DNA from: Azophilus sp026709365
GTDB lineage: Bacteria > Pseudomonadota > Gammaproteobacteria > Pseudomonadales > Azotimanducaceae
Length of the DNA: 64,000 nt
NCBI GenBank assembly: GCA_965200175.1
Contig: OZ241345.1
Coordinates: 744,001-808,000, forward strand
Direction: 5' to 3'
Every line of letters begins with the position of its first letter. Within the stretch, counting starts at the first letter, position 1. Under the pieces are notes generated by a model. That model was not told where the DNA came from, searched no databases, and saw only the letters and a list, made by a program, of their open reading frames with translations. Made by a program: the position numbers and the translations under genes. Positions 1 to 8,198 of this stretch are shown one piece after another.

Positions 1-164
1 TTCAGGGCGTTGAGAAACAGCTCGCCGAGAATTTCCGTCTCCGCAGCCAGTTCCGGCAGGAACCCGCCGGTCAGCGTGGCGAGTACTATGGCGGCCAGAA
101 TGGCGTACAGCAGCCAGTGGCTGGGGCGGCGGCTGGTTTCGCTGGTTTCGCTTGCTTCGCTCAT
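1..164 (-). CDS. DAACS-family symporter, N-terminal fragment
   Basis: Only the first 54 codons are in the window; the gene runs off the left edge. The peptide has a short polar Ser/Glu/Thr-rich tail, then a hydrophobic helix at about residues 17-36 (WLLYAILAAIVLATLTGGF) and the segment GELFLNAL at the edge. This pattern matches the beginning of sodium/proton:dicarboxylate or amino-acid symporters of the DAACS (GltP-like) family, inner-membrane transporters driven by ion gradients. The ATG lies 42 bases after the glmS stop on the same strand, so it may be the third gene of a glmU-glmS unit. The identification rests on a short N-terminus and is tentative; another polytopic membrane protein cannot be excluded. 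Confidence 0.5.
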   Translation of the reverse strand, partial: MSEASETSETSRRPSHWLLYAILAAIVLATLTGGFLPELAAETEILGELFLNAL

Positions 165-206
165 CGCGGATTTCCCCTTGGGCCGTTGAATTGGGCTGGC
201 TCGACC

Positions 207-2042
207 TCATTCGACTGTAACAGATTTGGCGAGGTTTCTCGGCTGGTCCACGTCGGTGCCCTTCAGCACGGCCACATGGTAGGCGAGCAGTTGCAATGGC
301 GCCGCATAGACAATGGGCGCCAGCATGGGATCGACTTCCGGCAACGGGATGACGGTCATGCCCGAGCCGTCCTCGAACGGCGTGGCGGCGTCGGCAAAAA
401 CGTAGAGTTGCCCGCCCCGGGCGCGCACTTCCTGCAGGTTGGAGCGCAGCTTCCGCAGCAGCTCGTTGTTCGGCGCAACTGCCACCACCGGCATGTCCTC
501 ATCGACCAAGGCCAAGGGGCCATGCTTCAACTCCCCGGCCGGATAGCCCTCCGCATGGATGTAGGACAGCTCCTTGAGCTTCAAGGCGCCTTCCAACGCC
601 ACGGGATACATCAAGCCCCGGCCGAGGAAGAGGGCGTGGTGGCGGTGGACGAACTGCTCAGCCAGCGCGGTGATGCGCCCGTCCAGCGCCAAGGCCTGCT
701 CAAGCTTGTCGGGCAGCGCGCGCAAGTTGGCGATCAGCTGCGACTCGAACGCCGCCGCCATACCGTGGCGACGCCCGAGCACGGCGGTCAGCAAGGCAAG
801 GTTGGCCAATTGGGCGGTGAACGCCTTGGTGGACGCCACCCCGACCTCGGTGCCCGCTTGGGTCATCAGGGCCAGATCGGACTCCCGGACGCAGGAGCTG
901 GTCGGCACGTTGCATAGGGTCAGGGTGGCGAAGTAGCCGATGCGCCGGGCGATGCGCAGCGCCGCCAAAGTGTCCGCGGTCTCGCCGGATTGGGAGATGG
1001 TGACGAACAGGCTGCCCGGCGCGACCACCACGCTGCGGTAGCGGAATTCGCTGGCGATATCCACTTGGCAGGGGATGCCGACGTGCTCCTCGATCCAGTA
1101 GCGGGCGATGCAGGCGGCGTAGAAGCTGGTGCCGCAGGCCACGATGGTGACGCTTAGCGCTTGATCGAACACCTCGGCGGCGCGAACGCCGAAGGCATGC
1201 TCCAGCGCCCGCTCCCGGCCGATGCGCCCCTCCAAGGTGTTGCGCAGCACCTTGGGCTGCTCGAAGATCTCCTTTTGCATGTGGTGGCGGTAGTGGCCCT
1301 TGCTGGTGTCGTCAATGGCGGCCTCCACCTTGATGGTCGAGCGAATCACCGACTCATCCTCAAGGTTCCAAACGGAGATTTCAGCGGCGGTGATTTCGAC
1401 GAGATCCCCCTCCTCCAGGATGATGAAGCGGTCGGTGACCGCCCGCAGCGCCTGCACGTCGGAGGCGACGTAGTTCTCGCCGATGCCCTTGCCCGCCACC
1501 AAGGGGCTGCCCACTCGGGTGGCCACGATGCGGCCGGGGTCGCCGCTTGCCATGATGGCCAGCGCATAGGAGCCTTCCAACCGATCCACTGCCGAGCGCA
1601 CTGCGTCAATCAGCGAGCGGCCGTCGGCGTAATGCAAGTCGATGAGGTGGGCAATGGCTTCGGAATCCGTTTGCGAGGCGAAGGCGTAGCCCGCCGCCCT
1701 CAGTTCGGCCCGCAAGGCGTCGGCGTTTTCGATGATGCCGTTGTGGGCGATGCAGATTCGCCCGTTCGATTGATGGGGGTGGGCGTTCACTTCATGGGGC
1801 CGCCCGTGCGTGGCCCAGCGGGTGTGGGCGATGCCGGTGCGGCCGGCCAGCGGGGCCTTGTCCAAGTCATCGACCAGATCCCGCACCTTGCCGGCGCGTC
1901 GGCGCACCTCGACCGTGCCGCCGTCCGCCGCCACGACCCCAACGCCCGCCGAGTCGTAGCCCCGGTACTCAAGCCGCTGCAAGCCCTCCAGCAGAATGGG
2001 CACGACGTTGCGGTCCGCAACGGCGCCAACTATCCCGCACAC
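207..2042 (-). CDS. glmS: glutamine-fructose-6-phosphate aminotransferase (isomerizing)
   Basis: GlmS makes glucosamine-6-phosphate from fructose-6-phosphate and glutamine in the cytoplasm, the first committed step to UDP-GlcNAc for peptidoglycan and LPS. The 611-residue product has the full family length. It starts MCGIVGA, so Cys2 becomes the N-terminal nucleophile of the class II glutaminase domain (about 1-240). Two SIS sugar-isomerase domains follow (about 285-430 and 460-600), with CGTSFYA and SQSGETADT in the first. The C-terminus NLAKSVTVE is the typical closing motif with the catalytic lysine. The start codon is GTG. It lies 180 bases downstream of glmU on the same strand, an arrangement like the E. 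coli glmUS operon. Confidence 0.97.
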   Translation of the reverse strand: MCGIVGAVADRNVVPILLEGLQRLEYRGYDSAGVGVVAADGGTVEVRRRAGKVRDLVDDLDKAPLAGRTGIAHTRWATHGRPHEVNAHPHQSNGRICIAHNGIIENADALRAELRAAGYAFASQTDSEAIAHLIDLHYADGRSLIDAVRSAVDRLEGSYALAIMASGDPGRIVATRVGSPLVAGKGIGENYVASDVQALRAVTDRFIILEEGDLVEITAAEISVWNLEDESVIRSTIKVEAAIDDTSKGHYRHHMQKEIFEQPKVLRNTLEGRIGRERALEHAFGVRAAEVFDQALSVTIVACGTSFYAACIARYWIEEHVGIPCQVDIASEFRYRSVVVAPGSLFVTISQSGETADTLAALRIARRIGYFATLTLCNVPTSSCVRESDLALMTQAGTEVGVASTKAFTAQLANLALLTAVLGRRHGMAAAFESQLIANLRALPDKLEQALALDGRITALAEQFVHRHHALFLGRGLMYPVALEGALKLKELSYIHAEGYPAGELKHGPLALVDEDMPVVAVAPNNELLRKLRSNLQEVRARGGQLYVFADAATPFEDGSGMTVIPLPEVDPMLAPIVYAAPLQLLAYHVAVLKGTDVDQPRNLAKSVTVE

Positions 2043-2222
2043 GGTTGGACTCGACCTTGCATTCGCATCAAAACCCAGCGTCAGGCCCGCAAGCGGACCC
2101 CTTTGGCGTTGCCCACAGGGACGCAGCAGCCGGGCGCGCAGGCCAGGACGATGAGCGCTGGATTTGATGGATTCGGAGACAAGCCGTCACCGGCGCGGTT
2201 CCCCACGATGCCGCGGATGGCA

Positions 2223-3599
2223 TCAACGCGACTTGCGCCCCGGCCGCTTCCAGCCGTCGATGTTCCGCTGCCGGCCGCGGCCCACGGCGAGCGCTTTTTC
2301 CCCAACCTCTCTCGTGATGGTGGAGCCGGCGGCGATGAATGCGCCGGGCTCGATGGTCAGGGGCGCGACCAGGGTGGCGTTGGTGCCGATGAACACGTCA
2401 TCGCCGATCTCGGTGCGGTGCTTGTCGGCGCCGTCGTAGTTGCAAGTGACGGCGCCGGCGCCGATGTTGCTGTCCGTGCCGATGTCGGCGTCGCCCAGGT
2501 AGGCGAGGTGGCTGGCCTTCACGCCCGCGCCCAAGCGGGCGTTCTTGGTTTCAACGAAATTGCCCACCTTGGCCGCCTCCCCCAGTGACGTGCCGGGCCG
2601 CAGCCTGGCAAACGGCCCGATGCGGCAGCGGGCCCCGATGCGGGCGCCTTCGATGATGGTGTAGGCCTCGATGTGCGCGTCGTCGCCGATTTCCGCATCC
2701 TCGATCACCACGCCCGGGCCGAGATGCACCCGCTCGCCGAGCGTCACGCATCCCTTCAGCACCGCGTTGGCGTCGATGAAGCTGTCTTGGCCGACCGTCA
2801 GGTCGCCGCGAACGTCCAAGCGGGCAGGGTCCGCCAAGCTCACCCCGGCAGCCAGGAGCCGCTGCGCCTCCCGTCGCTGGAGGACGCGCTCAGCCTCGGC
2901 GAGCTGGGCACGGTCATTGATGCCGAGAATCTCGTCGGCATCCTGGGCGCGGATGCCTTCAACTGGCGTGTCTTCAGCGATCGCCAGCGCCACCAGATCG
3001 GTTAGGTAGTACTCGCCTTGAGCGTTGTCGGGCGTCACTTGCCCGAGCAGCCTGCACAGCACGGCGGCGGGCAGCGCCATCAATCCGGCATTGACCTCGC
3101 GGATGGTCCGCTCCTGCTCGTCGGCGTCCTTGAACTCAACGATGCGCGCAATGCGCCCGTCGCCGCCCCGCACGATGCGTCCCAATGCTGCCGGATCGTT
3201 AAGTTCCGCGGTGACCAGAGCCAACGCGCCCTCGCGGGCGGCATCCACGCAGGCTTGCAGGGTGGCGTGGCCAACCAAGGGAACGTCCGCGCACAGCACC
3301 AGCGCCACCGCGGCATCATCAATCAAGGGCAGCGCTTGGGCCACCGCGTGGCCGGTGCCCAGCCGCTCGCGTTGCACGACCCATCGAACAGCGCCTTGGG
3401 TGCTCGCTTTAACCTCCTCCGCGCCGTGGCCGATGACCGCCAGCAAGTCGTCGGGCCCCAGTTGTTGTGCCGTCCAAACGACGTGATCAAGCAGCGTTCG
3501 GCCGCCGATGCGATGCAGCGCCTTGGGCAGCGCGGAGGCCATGCGCTTGCCCTCCCCAGCGGCGAGGACGATGACGGCGAGTGGAGGGTGCGTGGCCAT
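2223..3599 (-). CDS. glmU: bifunctional UDP-GlcNAc pyrophosphorylase / GlcN-1-P acetyltransferase
   Basis: GlmU acetylates glucosamine-1-phosphate and then couples it to UTP, giving UDP-GlcNAc. The 458-residue product matches the family size (E. coli 456). The N-terminal uridylyltransferase domain carries LAAGEGKRM followed by the lysine of ALPKALH. The C-terminal half is a left-handed beta helix of hexapeptide repeats (about 250-440) and contains KASHLAYLGD with the acetyltransferase histidine. The open frame continues upstream without a stop, but the ATG at 3599 directly precedes the conserved THPPLAVIVLAAGEG segment and gives the expected length. It is upstream of glmS, so both enzymes of hexosamine supply are probably co-transcribed. 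Confidence 0.96.
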   Translation of the reverse strand: MATHPPLAVIVLAAGEGKRMASALPKALHRIGGRTLLDHVVWTAQQLGPDDLLAVIGHGAEEVKASTQGAVRWVVQRERLGTGHAVAQALPLIDDAAVALVLCADVPLVGHATLQACVDAAREGALALVTAELNDPAALGRIVRGGDGRIARIVEFKDADEQERTIREVNAGLMALPAAVLCRLLGQVTPDNAQGEYYLTDLVALAIAEDTPVEGIRAQDADEILGINDRAQLAEAERVLQRREAQRLLAAGVSLADPARLDVRGDLTVGQDSFIDANAVLKGCVTLGERVHLGPGVVIEDAEIGDDAHIEAYTIIEGARIGARCRIGPFARLRPGTSLGEAAKVGNFVETKNARLGAGVKASHLAYLGDADIGTDSNIGAGAVTCNYDGADKHRTEIGDDVFIGTNATLVAPLTIEPGAFIAAGSTITREVGEKALAVGRGRQRNIDGWKRPGRKSR

Positions 3600-3635
3600 G
3601 GAAACGATGATGGGCGACAGCGGCGTTTTGGCAGG

Positions 3636-3690
3636 GCCATCATTATAAGCAGGAACGCAACGGCAGGCTTGGGGTCTATAATCCCGGCAA
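3636..3690. promoter_or_regulatory. divergent promoter region between glmU and the methyltransferase remnant
   Basis: Two perfect -10-like hexamers lie back to back. TATAAT on the plus strand at 3677-3682 is 31 bases before the methyltransferase ATG. TATAAT on the minus strand at 3647-3642 is 42 bases before the glmU ATG. Neither has a convincing TTGACA-like -35 at 16-18 bases, so the assignment rests on the -10 elements and on position between divergent genes. Confidence 0.4.
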
Positions 3691-3713
3691 CCAAGCCAGT
3701 GCGTCGAAACCCC

Positions 3714-5082
3714 ATGCTCTGGGCCGACTCCAATCCCGCCCATGCCGCCCCCGCAGCCAGCGGTGAAAACAAGCTGCGGCCGCAAGACCGCGCCGTACAC
3801 AGTTGGTATCGATTCGTCCTGTCCTTCCCCCCGCACCTGGTGCGGAACTACTTGAGTCGATTTGCCGTCAAAGCGGACGATACTGTGCTCGATCCGTTCT
3901 GTGGCACCGGCACCACTTTGGTTGAGTGCAAGAAGCAGGGGGTGGGCAGCGTTGGGCTTGAGTCCAACCCCATTGCCCACTTTGCAAGCGCCGTGAAGGT
4001 TGACTGGTTGACCTGCGGCGAGACGCTGGTTTCCGAAGCGGAGCAAGTCGCCCAAGCGGCAACAAAACAGATTCTGGGCGAACGATTGGGACGTGAAGAG
4101 AATGCTTGGTTGCTCGAGGCTGATGGCATGCCCTCACTCTTTAGTGAAGGTGCTGTTGGCAGTGGCGCAGACGTTGGTCTGCGGTGTCTCGAACCGGAGC
4201 AAATGAAGCTGCTGCTCAAATTCCATCAGCCCTCTGCCGCTGCACAAGACCTTGACGCTGCTTGAGGCCATCGATGGATGCGGCTCGCCGCCGTTGCGCA
4301 AGTATGGACGATTGGCGCTCGCCAACTCCTTGGTGCAGCGCATCGGCAACCTGAAATTCGGGCCGGAAGTGGGCGTTGGCCGGATTCGGGGGGACGCTCC
4401 AGTCGTTGAGGCTTGGCTGGCGGGCATGAAGACGATTGCCCGCGACCTCGCGCAGTTCAGGCACCGCAGCGCCGTCGCATCCCAAGTCGTCAAATCGGAT
4501 GCCCGCCAAGCCCACCAAGCCTTGGCGCCAAGGTCCATCGACGCCGTCATTACCTCGCCACCCTATCCCAACGAGAAGGACTACACCCGCGAAACGCGCT
4601 TGGAGTCCGTTGTTCTCGGACTGGTGCGCAGCCGGGCGGAATTGCGTCAACTCAAGCAAGGCTTGGTCCGCTCGAACACCCGCGGCGTCTATGTGGCGGA
4701 CACCGACGATCAAGCCATCGCCGGAAACCAAGCGATTGACCGCATTGCCGAAGCCATTGAGCAACGGCGCATCGATTTGGGAAAAACGTCGGGATTTGAG
4801 CGCCAGTACGCCCGTGTGACCCGCCTTTACTTCGGCGGCATGGCGCAGCACTTCGCCTCCTTGCGCGAGGCGCTCAAGCCCGGCGCGAAGCTCGCCTACG
4901 TGGTCGGCGACCAAGCGTCCTACCTGCGCGTGATGATTCGGACCGGCCAACTTCTTGCCGAGATCGCCGAATCGCTCGGCTACGCAATTCTGGGCATCGA
5001 CCTGTTCCGCACCCGGCCATCGACCGTCACGGGAGAGCAGCTGAGGGAGGAGGTGATCGTGATGGAGTGGCCCGGAAAATGA
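3714..5082 (+). pseudogene. DNA methyltransferase (SPPY type), frameshifted
   Basis: The two halves of one S-adenosylmethionine-dependent DNA methyltransferase sit in different frames. The first half (3714 to about 4225) contains motif I, DPFCGTGTT, at residues 60-68. The second (about 4225-5082) contains the catalytic motif IV, TSPPYPN, at about 4552. SPPY is typical of N4-cytosine enzymes, although N6-adenine is possible. The first frame ends at a stop at 4263-4265. The next frame reads ISPLPLHKTLTLLEAIDG across the same bases, so the shift lies near 4220-4235. A single-base change there would restore an enzyme of about 455 residues. The region has no long homopolymer, so I favour a real lesion over a sequencing error but cannot exclude the latter. 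The last codons overlap the nuclease start by ATGA, as expected for a restriction-modification pair. Confidence 0.75.
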
Positions 5083-5533
5083 GTGGGAAGACCGCAACAC
5101 CAGCCGGGGCGTCGAAGTCCAATCTTTACAAGATACTGATCGAGAAGATATTTTTTGATCGCTACGCCAGTGGTGCGACAGAAGTTCCCTTCGAGCGAAG
5201 CGATATCGAAGATACGGCAAGAGCTATGGGCGTCGCCTTGCCGAAGAACATCGTCAAGGACGGCAATATGTGATGCCGGTTCAGGCCAAGGGCGGGTCCG
5301 ACCGCTTGTCGATCGTTCAGACCAAGCAGGACATTCAGTGCTGCGCGGAACGATTCCCGCGCCTCGTTTGCCGACCCATCTCGACTCAGTTCATGAGCGG
5401 CGATCTCATTGCATTGTTCGAGCTTACCATCGAGGAGGACGAAGTGAGGGTTGTCGAGGAACGGCACTACCGTCTCGTTCCATCCGAGCACATTTCCGCA
5501 GAGGAGCTGGCTACCTATGCCAGGCGGCTATGA
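5079..5533 (+). pseudogene. restriction-endonuclease-like partner with internal deletion
   Basis: The ATG at 5079 overlaps the methyltransferase stop (ATGA), implying translational coupling. The first frame (5079-5273) encodes SNLYKILIEKIFFDRYASG and an acidic segment ending LPKNI, then runs into unrelated residues and a stop. A second frame (to 5533) encodes PVQAKGGSDRLSIVQTKQDI, a PD-(D/E)XK-like QAKGG core, plus a C-terminal tail. The expected linker between LPKNI and the QAKGG core is missing, and the frame changes at the junction near 5255-5275. This is best read as a nuclease that lost an internal piece. The assignment comes from the methyltransferase neighbour and the QAKGG-like core, not from a recognised family. 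Confidence 0.55.
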
Positions 5534-5547
5534 GTGCACTGTGCATT

Positions 5548-5600
5548 GGAGCTTCGCGCAGCGAAACTCCAACCGCCTCTCGCCCGGAGGGCGAGAGGCG
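5548..5600 (+). repeat. two-hairpin dispersed repeat, copy E
   Basis: Hairpin 1 (5548-5570) has arms built on CTTCGC / GCGAAAC closed by GGAG / CTCC. Hairpin 2 (5574-5600) is a perfect 12-bp stem, CGCCTCTCGCCC / GGGCGAGAGGCG, with a GGA loop. It lies just after the nuclease remnant and 38 bases before rnpB. There is no T-run, so it is not a typical intrinsic terminator. The same arrangement recurs at 6.2-6.4, 27.9, 34.8-35.0 and 58.2 kb. Confidence 0.8.
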
Positions 5601-5638
5601 CATTGACATCCCGCCTGCCTAAGTACAGGCTAGCCGAT

Positions 5639-6025
<387 letters not shown>

Positions 6026-6065
6026 TCCCTCCCCATGCCCGTCTCCCCCATGGCCCAAAGAGCCA

Positions 6066-6211
6066 GTAGCGGCTCAGTTTGACTCACGTCATCATCGTGA
6101 TTCGGTCGAGGGCGGGACGCCCTCGCTCCGGGGATCCCGCCTGAAGTGGGCATTTCGCCCCGGAGAGCGGCATCCTGCCCCAGCCCAGCCAAAGTCAAGC
6201 TGAGCCACTAC
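6066..6211. mobile_element. MITE-like element with 18-bp terminal inverted repeats
   Basis: GTAGCGGCTCAGTTTGAC (6066-6083) is answered by GTCAAGCTGAGCCACTAC (6194-6211); the arms pair at 16 of 18 positions. The enclosed interval has no coding potential and the whole unit is 146 bp, which fits a miniature inverted-repeat element left by an insertion sequence. No clear target-site duplication was found. It sits between rnpB and the tandem repeats. Confidence 0.5.
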
Positions 6212-6212
6212 C

Positions 6213-6447
6213 AAAGGGCCGAACGCCCCGCCCGCCGCAGCTCGCAGAGTTTAGCGCAGCCAAACTCCAACGAACCTGTGGCCCAACGGGCCGAACGCGC
6301 CGCCCTGCCGCAACCCGCGGAGTTTGGCGCAGCCAAACTCCAACGAACCTGTGGCCCAACGGGCCGAACGCGCCGCCCTGCCGCAACCCGCGGAGTTTGG
6401 CGCAGCCAAACTCCAACGAACCTGTGGCCCAAAGGGCCACAGGTTCG
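6213..6447 (+). repeat. 73-bp tandem repeat related to the two-hairpin family (copy F)
   Basis: Copies begin at 6271, 6344 and 6417, an exact 73-base period. A degenerate copy covers 6213-6270, and the last copy stops at 6447. Each unit contains hairpin 1 with arms GTTTGGC / GCCAAAC (6319-6341, 6392-6414) and the GGCCC / GGGCC core of hairpin 2. Only the last copy has the full 14-bp stem CGAACCTGTGGCCC / GGGCCACAGGTTCG (6417-6447). The array ends three bases before the mraZ -35 box. Confidence 0.85.
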
Positions 6448-6449
6448 CC

Positions 6450-6478
6450 TTGACAAGGAAAATGGAAGGAGTAGTGTC
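6450..6478 (+). promoter_or_regulatory. putative sigma70 promoter of the dcw cluster
   Basis: A consensus -35 TTGACA is at 6450-6455. A weak -10, TAGTGT at 6472-6477, follows after 16 bases. Transcription would start near 6485, within the MraZ-type repeats and about 60 bases before the mraZ GTG. The -35 is convincing and the -10 is poor. Confidence 0.5.
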
Positions 6479-6480
6479 GC

Positions 6481-6520
6481 TAGTTGGGAAAAAGTGCGGT
6501 AAAGTGGGTTTTCGTGGGAA
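6481..6520 (+). promoter_or_regulatory. MraZ operator: 10-bp-spaced GTGG direct repeats
   Basis: AAAGTG at 6491 and 6501 and TTCGTG at 6511 recur with exact 10-base spacing, each followed by GG or CG. A fourth, weaker TTGGG unit is at 6484-6488. GTGG/TGGG direct repeats spaced about one helical turn upstream of mraZ are the known binding sites of the MraZ repressor, so the dcw operon is probably autoregulated here. Confidence 0.7.
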
Positions 6521-6544
6521 AAAAGGGCTAGAGAGAGGCTTCCT

Positions 6545-7018
6545 GTGTCGGCCACTGTCGGATTTCGCGGAATATCCAGCGCCACGTTGGATGCCAAAGG
6601 ACGCATGGCCCTGCCGTCGCGTTACCGCGAGGCTGTGTCCGCCGTGTCCCAAGGCCAGGTGGTGGTCACCATCGACCGGGCGGAGCCTTGCCTGCTGCTC
6701 TACCCGCGAACCGAATGGGACGCCGTGCAGGAGAAGCTCGAAGCCCTGCCCAACATCCAGCCAGGGGTGCGGCAGCTGCAGCGTGTGCTGATCGGGCATG
6801 CCACCGATCTGGAGCTCGATGGCAGCGGTCGGCTGCTGCTGCCGGCGCAGCTGCGTGAACATGCCGGTCTTGACCGGAAGCTGACGCTGGCGGGCCAAGG
6901 CAACAAGATCGAGATCTGGGACCACGCCCGATGGTCTGCGGGCATGACCCAGTGGCTTGCCGCGGAGAACCGCGAACTGGCTGCGGAATTCGAAGGCATA
7001 ACAGGGCTGTCCGTATGA
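6545..7018 (+). CDS. mraZ: transcriptional regulator MraZ
   Basis: MraZ is a DNA-binding, ring-forming regulator that represses its own dcw operon. The 157-residue product contains two AbrB-like half domains with the signature D-x-K/S-G-R twice: DAKGRMALP near residue 16 and DGSGRLLLP in the second half. Start is a GTG at 6545, giving a few residues before the conserved FRG. No in-frame ATG lies near the FRG motif. It is the first gene of a chain of overlapping genes reaching ftsQ, and its stop overlaps the rsmH ATG. The GTGG direct repeats just upstream are its expected operator. Confidence 0.95.
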   Translation: MSATVGFRGISSATLDAKGRMALPSRYREAVSAVSQGQVVVTIDRAEPCLLLYPRTEWDAVQEKLEALPNIQPGVRQLQRVLIGHATDLELDGSGRLLLPAQLREHAGLDRKLTLAGQGNKIEIWDHARWSAGMTQWLAAENRELAAEFEGITGLSV

Positions 7019-7935
7019 CCGGCCTGCATGAGCCGGTGTTGCGCCGCGAAACCGTCGAGCACATCGCCGAGCCGGGGGCGGCGGGCAACTTTGTTGATGC
7101 CACCTTCGGTCGTGGCGGCCACAGCCACGCCTTGCTCAGGCGCTTGGGTCCCGATGCCCGCTTGCTGGCGCTCGATCGGGACGCTGAGGCCTTTGCGTGC
7201 GCCGAAGCCCTGGCGGCGGCGGATGCGCGCGTCATCGCCCGCCGCTCGGCCTTTGGCGGCGTCGCGGCGATGCTGTCCGCGCTGGGCATGGAAGACGTCC
7301 AGGGCGCGGTGATGGATCTCGGCCTCTCCTCCGCCCAGCTTGACGATCCCGAACGCGGCTTCAGCTTCCGCGCCGATGGCCCGCTCGACATGCGCATGGA
7401 CCAGCGCGCCGGCGTCACGGCCGCCGACTGGCTCAACGAAGCGTCGGCGGCGGAGATCGCCGGCGTCATTCGGCGCTACGGCGAAGAGCGCTTCGCCGGC
7501 CGCATCAGCCGCGCCATCGTTGCCGCCCGCCCGCTTGGCACGACCGGCGAGCTCGCCGGCGTGGTGGCCGCCAACCAACCGCGCAGGACCCCGGGCAAGC
7601 ATCCTGCCACGCGGGTGTTTCAGGCCATCCGCATCTTCATCAACCAGGAACTCAGCGAACTGCAGTCCGGCTTGGAAGGTCTGTTCAACGCGCTGGGCGT
7701 CGGTGGCCGCTTGGCGGTGATCAGCTTTCACTCCTTGGAGGACCGGATCGTCAAGCGCTTCTGCCGGGCCCGCAGTTCGCCGCCGCCGGTGCCGAGGCAC
7801 GTGCCCATTCGCGCCGCCGAGGCGCGCATCGAGGCGCGCATCGTCGCCGGTCCCGTGCGGCCGACCGCCGCCGAGTCGCGCCGCAACCGCCGCGCTCGAA
7901 GCGCGGTGCTGCGCGTGCTGGAGCGCATCGCGTGA
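7015..7935 (+). CDS. rsmH: 16S rRNA (cytosine1402-N4)-methyltransferase RsmH
   Basis: RsmH (MraW) methylates N4 of C1402 in 16S rRNA, tuning the ribosomal P site. The product is 306 residues, close to the usual 310. It begins GLHEPVLRRETVEH, followed by the SAM-binding loop DATFGRGGHS at about residues 29-38, then DLGLSSAQLDDPERGFS and the late motif ISFHSLEDRIVKRF. The open frame extends upstream, but the ATG at 7015 overlaps the mraZ stop (ATGA) and aligns with the family start. The downstream ftsL start overlaps its stop in turn. Confidence 0.96.
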   Translation: MTGLHEPVLRRETVEHIAEPGAAGNFVDATFGRGGHSHALLRRLGPDARLLALDRDAEAFACAEALAAADARVIARRSAFGGVAAMLSALGMEDVQGAVMDLGLSSAQLDDPERGFSFRADGPLDMRMDQRAGVTAADWLNEASAAEIAGVIRRYGEERFAGRISRAIVAARPLGTTGELAGVVAANQPRRTPGKHPATRVFQAIRIFINQELSELQSGLEGLFNALGVGGRLAVISFHSLEDRIVKRFCRARSSPPPVPRHVPIRAAEARIEARIVAGPVRPTAAESRRNRRARSAVLRVLERIA

Positions 7936-8198
7936 AGTGGGGCGCCGCCCTTGTCGCGGCCGTCCTGCTGGCGGGCGTGGTCGCCTCCGGGGTGCAGGTG
8001 GTGGCGCGGACCCACGAAGTCCGGCTGCTGCACCAAGCCTTGGAGGCCTCCCGGCACCATCAGGACCGGCTGGCGGCGGAGCACAGCCGCCTGCTGCTTG
8101 AGCGGGGCGCCCGCTCGGCCTACTACAACGTCGAGCAGGTGGCGCAGAGCAAGTTGGGAATGCGCTTCCCGGATCGGGTCGAGCGGCTGCCCCGATGA
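7932..8198 (+). CDS. ftsL: cell division protein FtsL
   Basis: FtsL is a bitopic division protein that forms a complex with FtsB and FtsQ and activates FtsWI. The 88-residue product has a short cytoplasmic tail, one transmembrane helix (about residues 4-23), a periplasmic coiled coil with heptad leucines (about 30-60), and a C-terminal segment VAQSKLGMRFPD typical of FtsL. The GTG start overlaps the rsmH stop (GTGA), and its stop overlaps the ftsI ATG. FtsL sequences diverge widely; position between rsmH and ftsI plus topology carry the call. Confidence 0.92.
   Translation: MKWGAALVAAVLLAGVVASGVQVVARTHEVRLLHQALEASRHHQDRLAAEHSRLLLERGARSAYYNVEQVAQSKLGMRFPDRVERLPR

Noticed and set aside
117..2588. 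Long plus-strand open frames opposite glmS (e.g. 1161-2588)
   Set aside because: They are antisense to a complete, well-conserved glmS and have the Arg/Gly/His-rich composition of GC-rich shadow frames.
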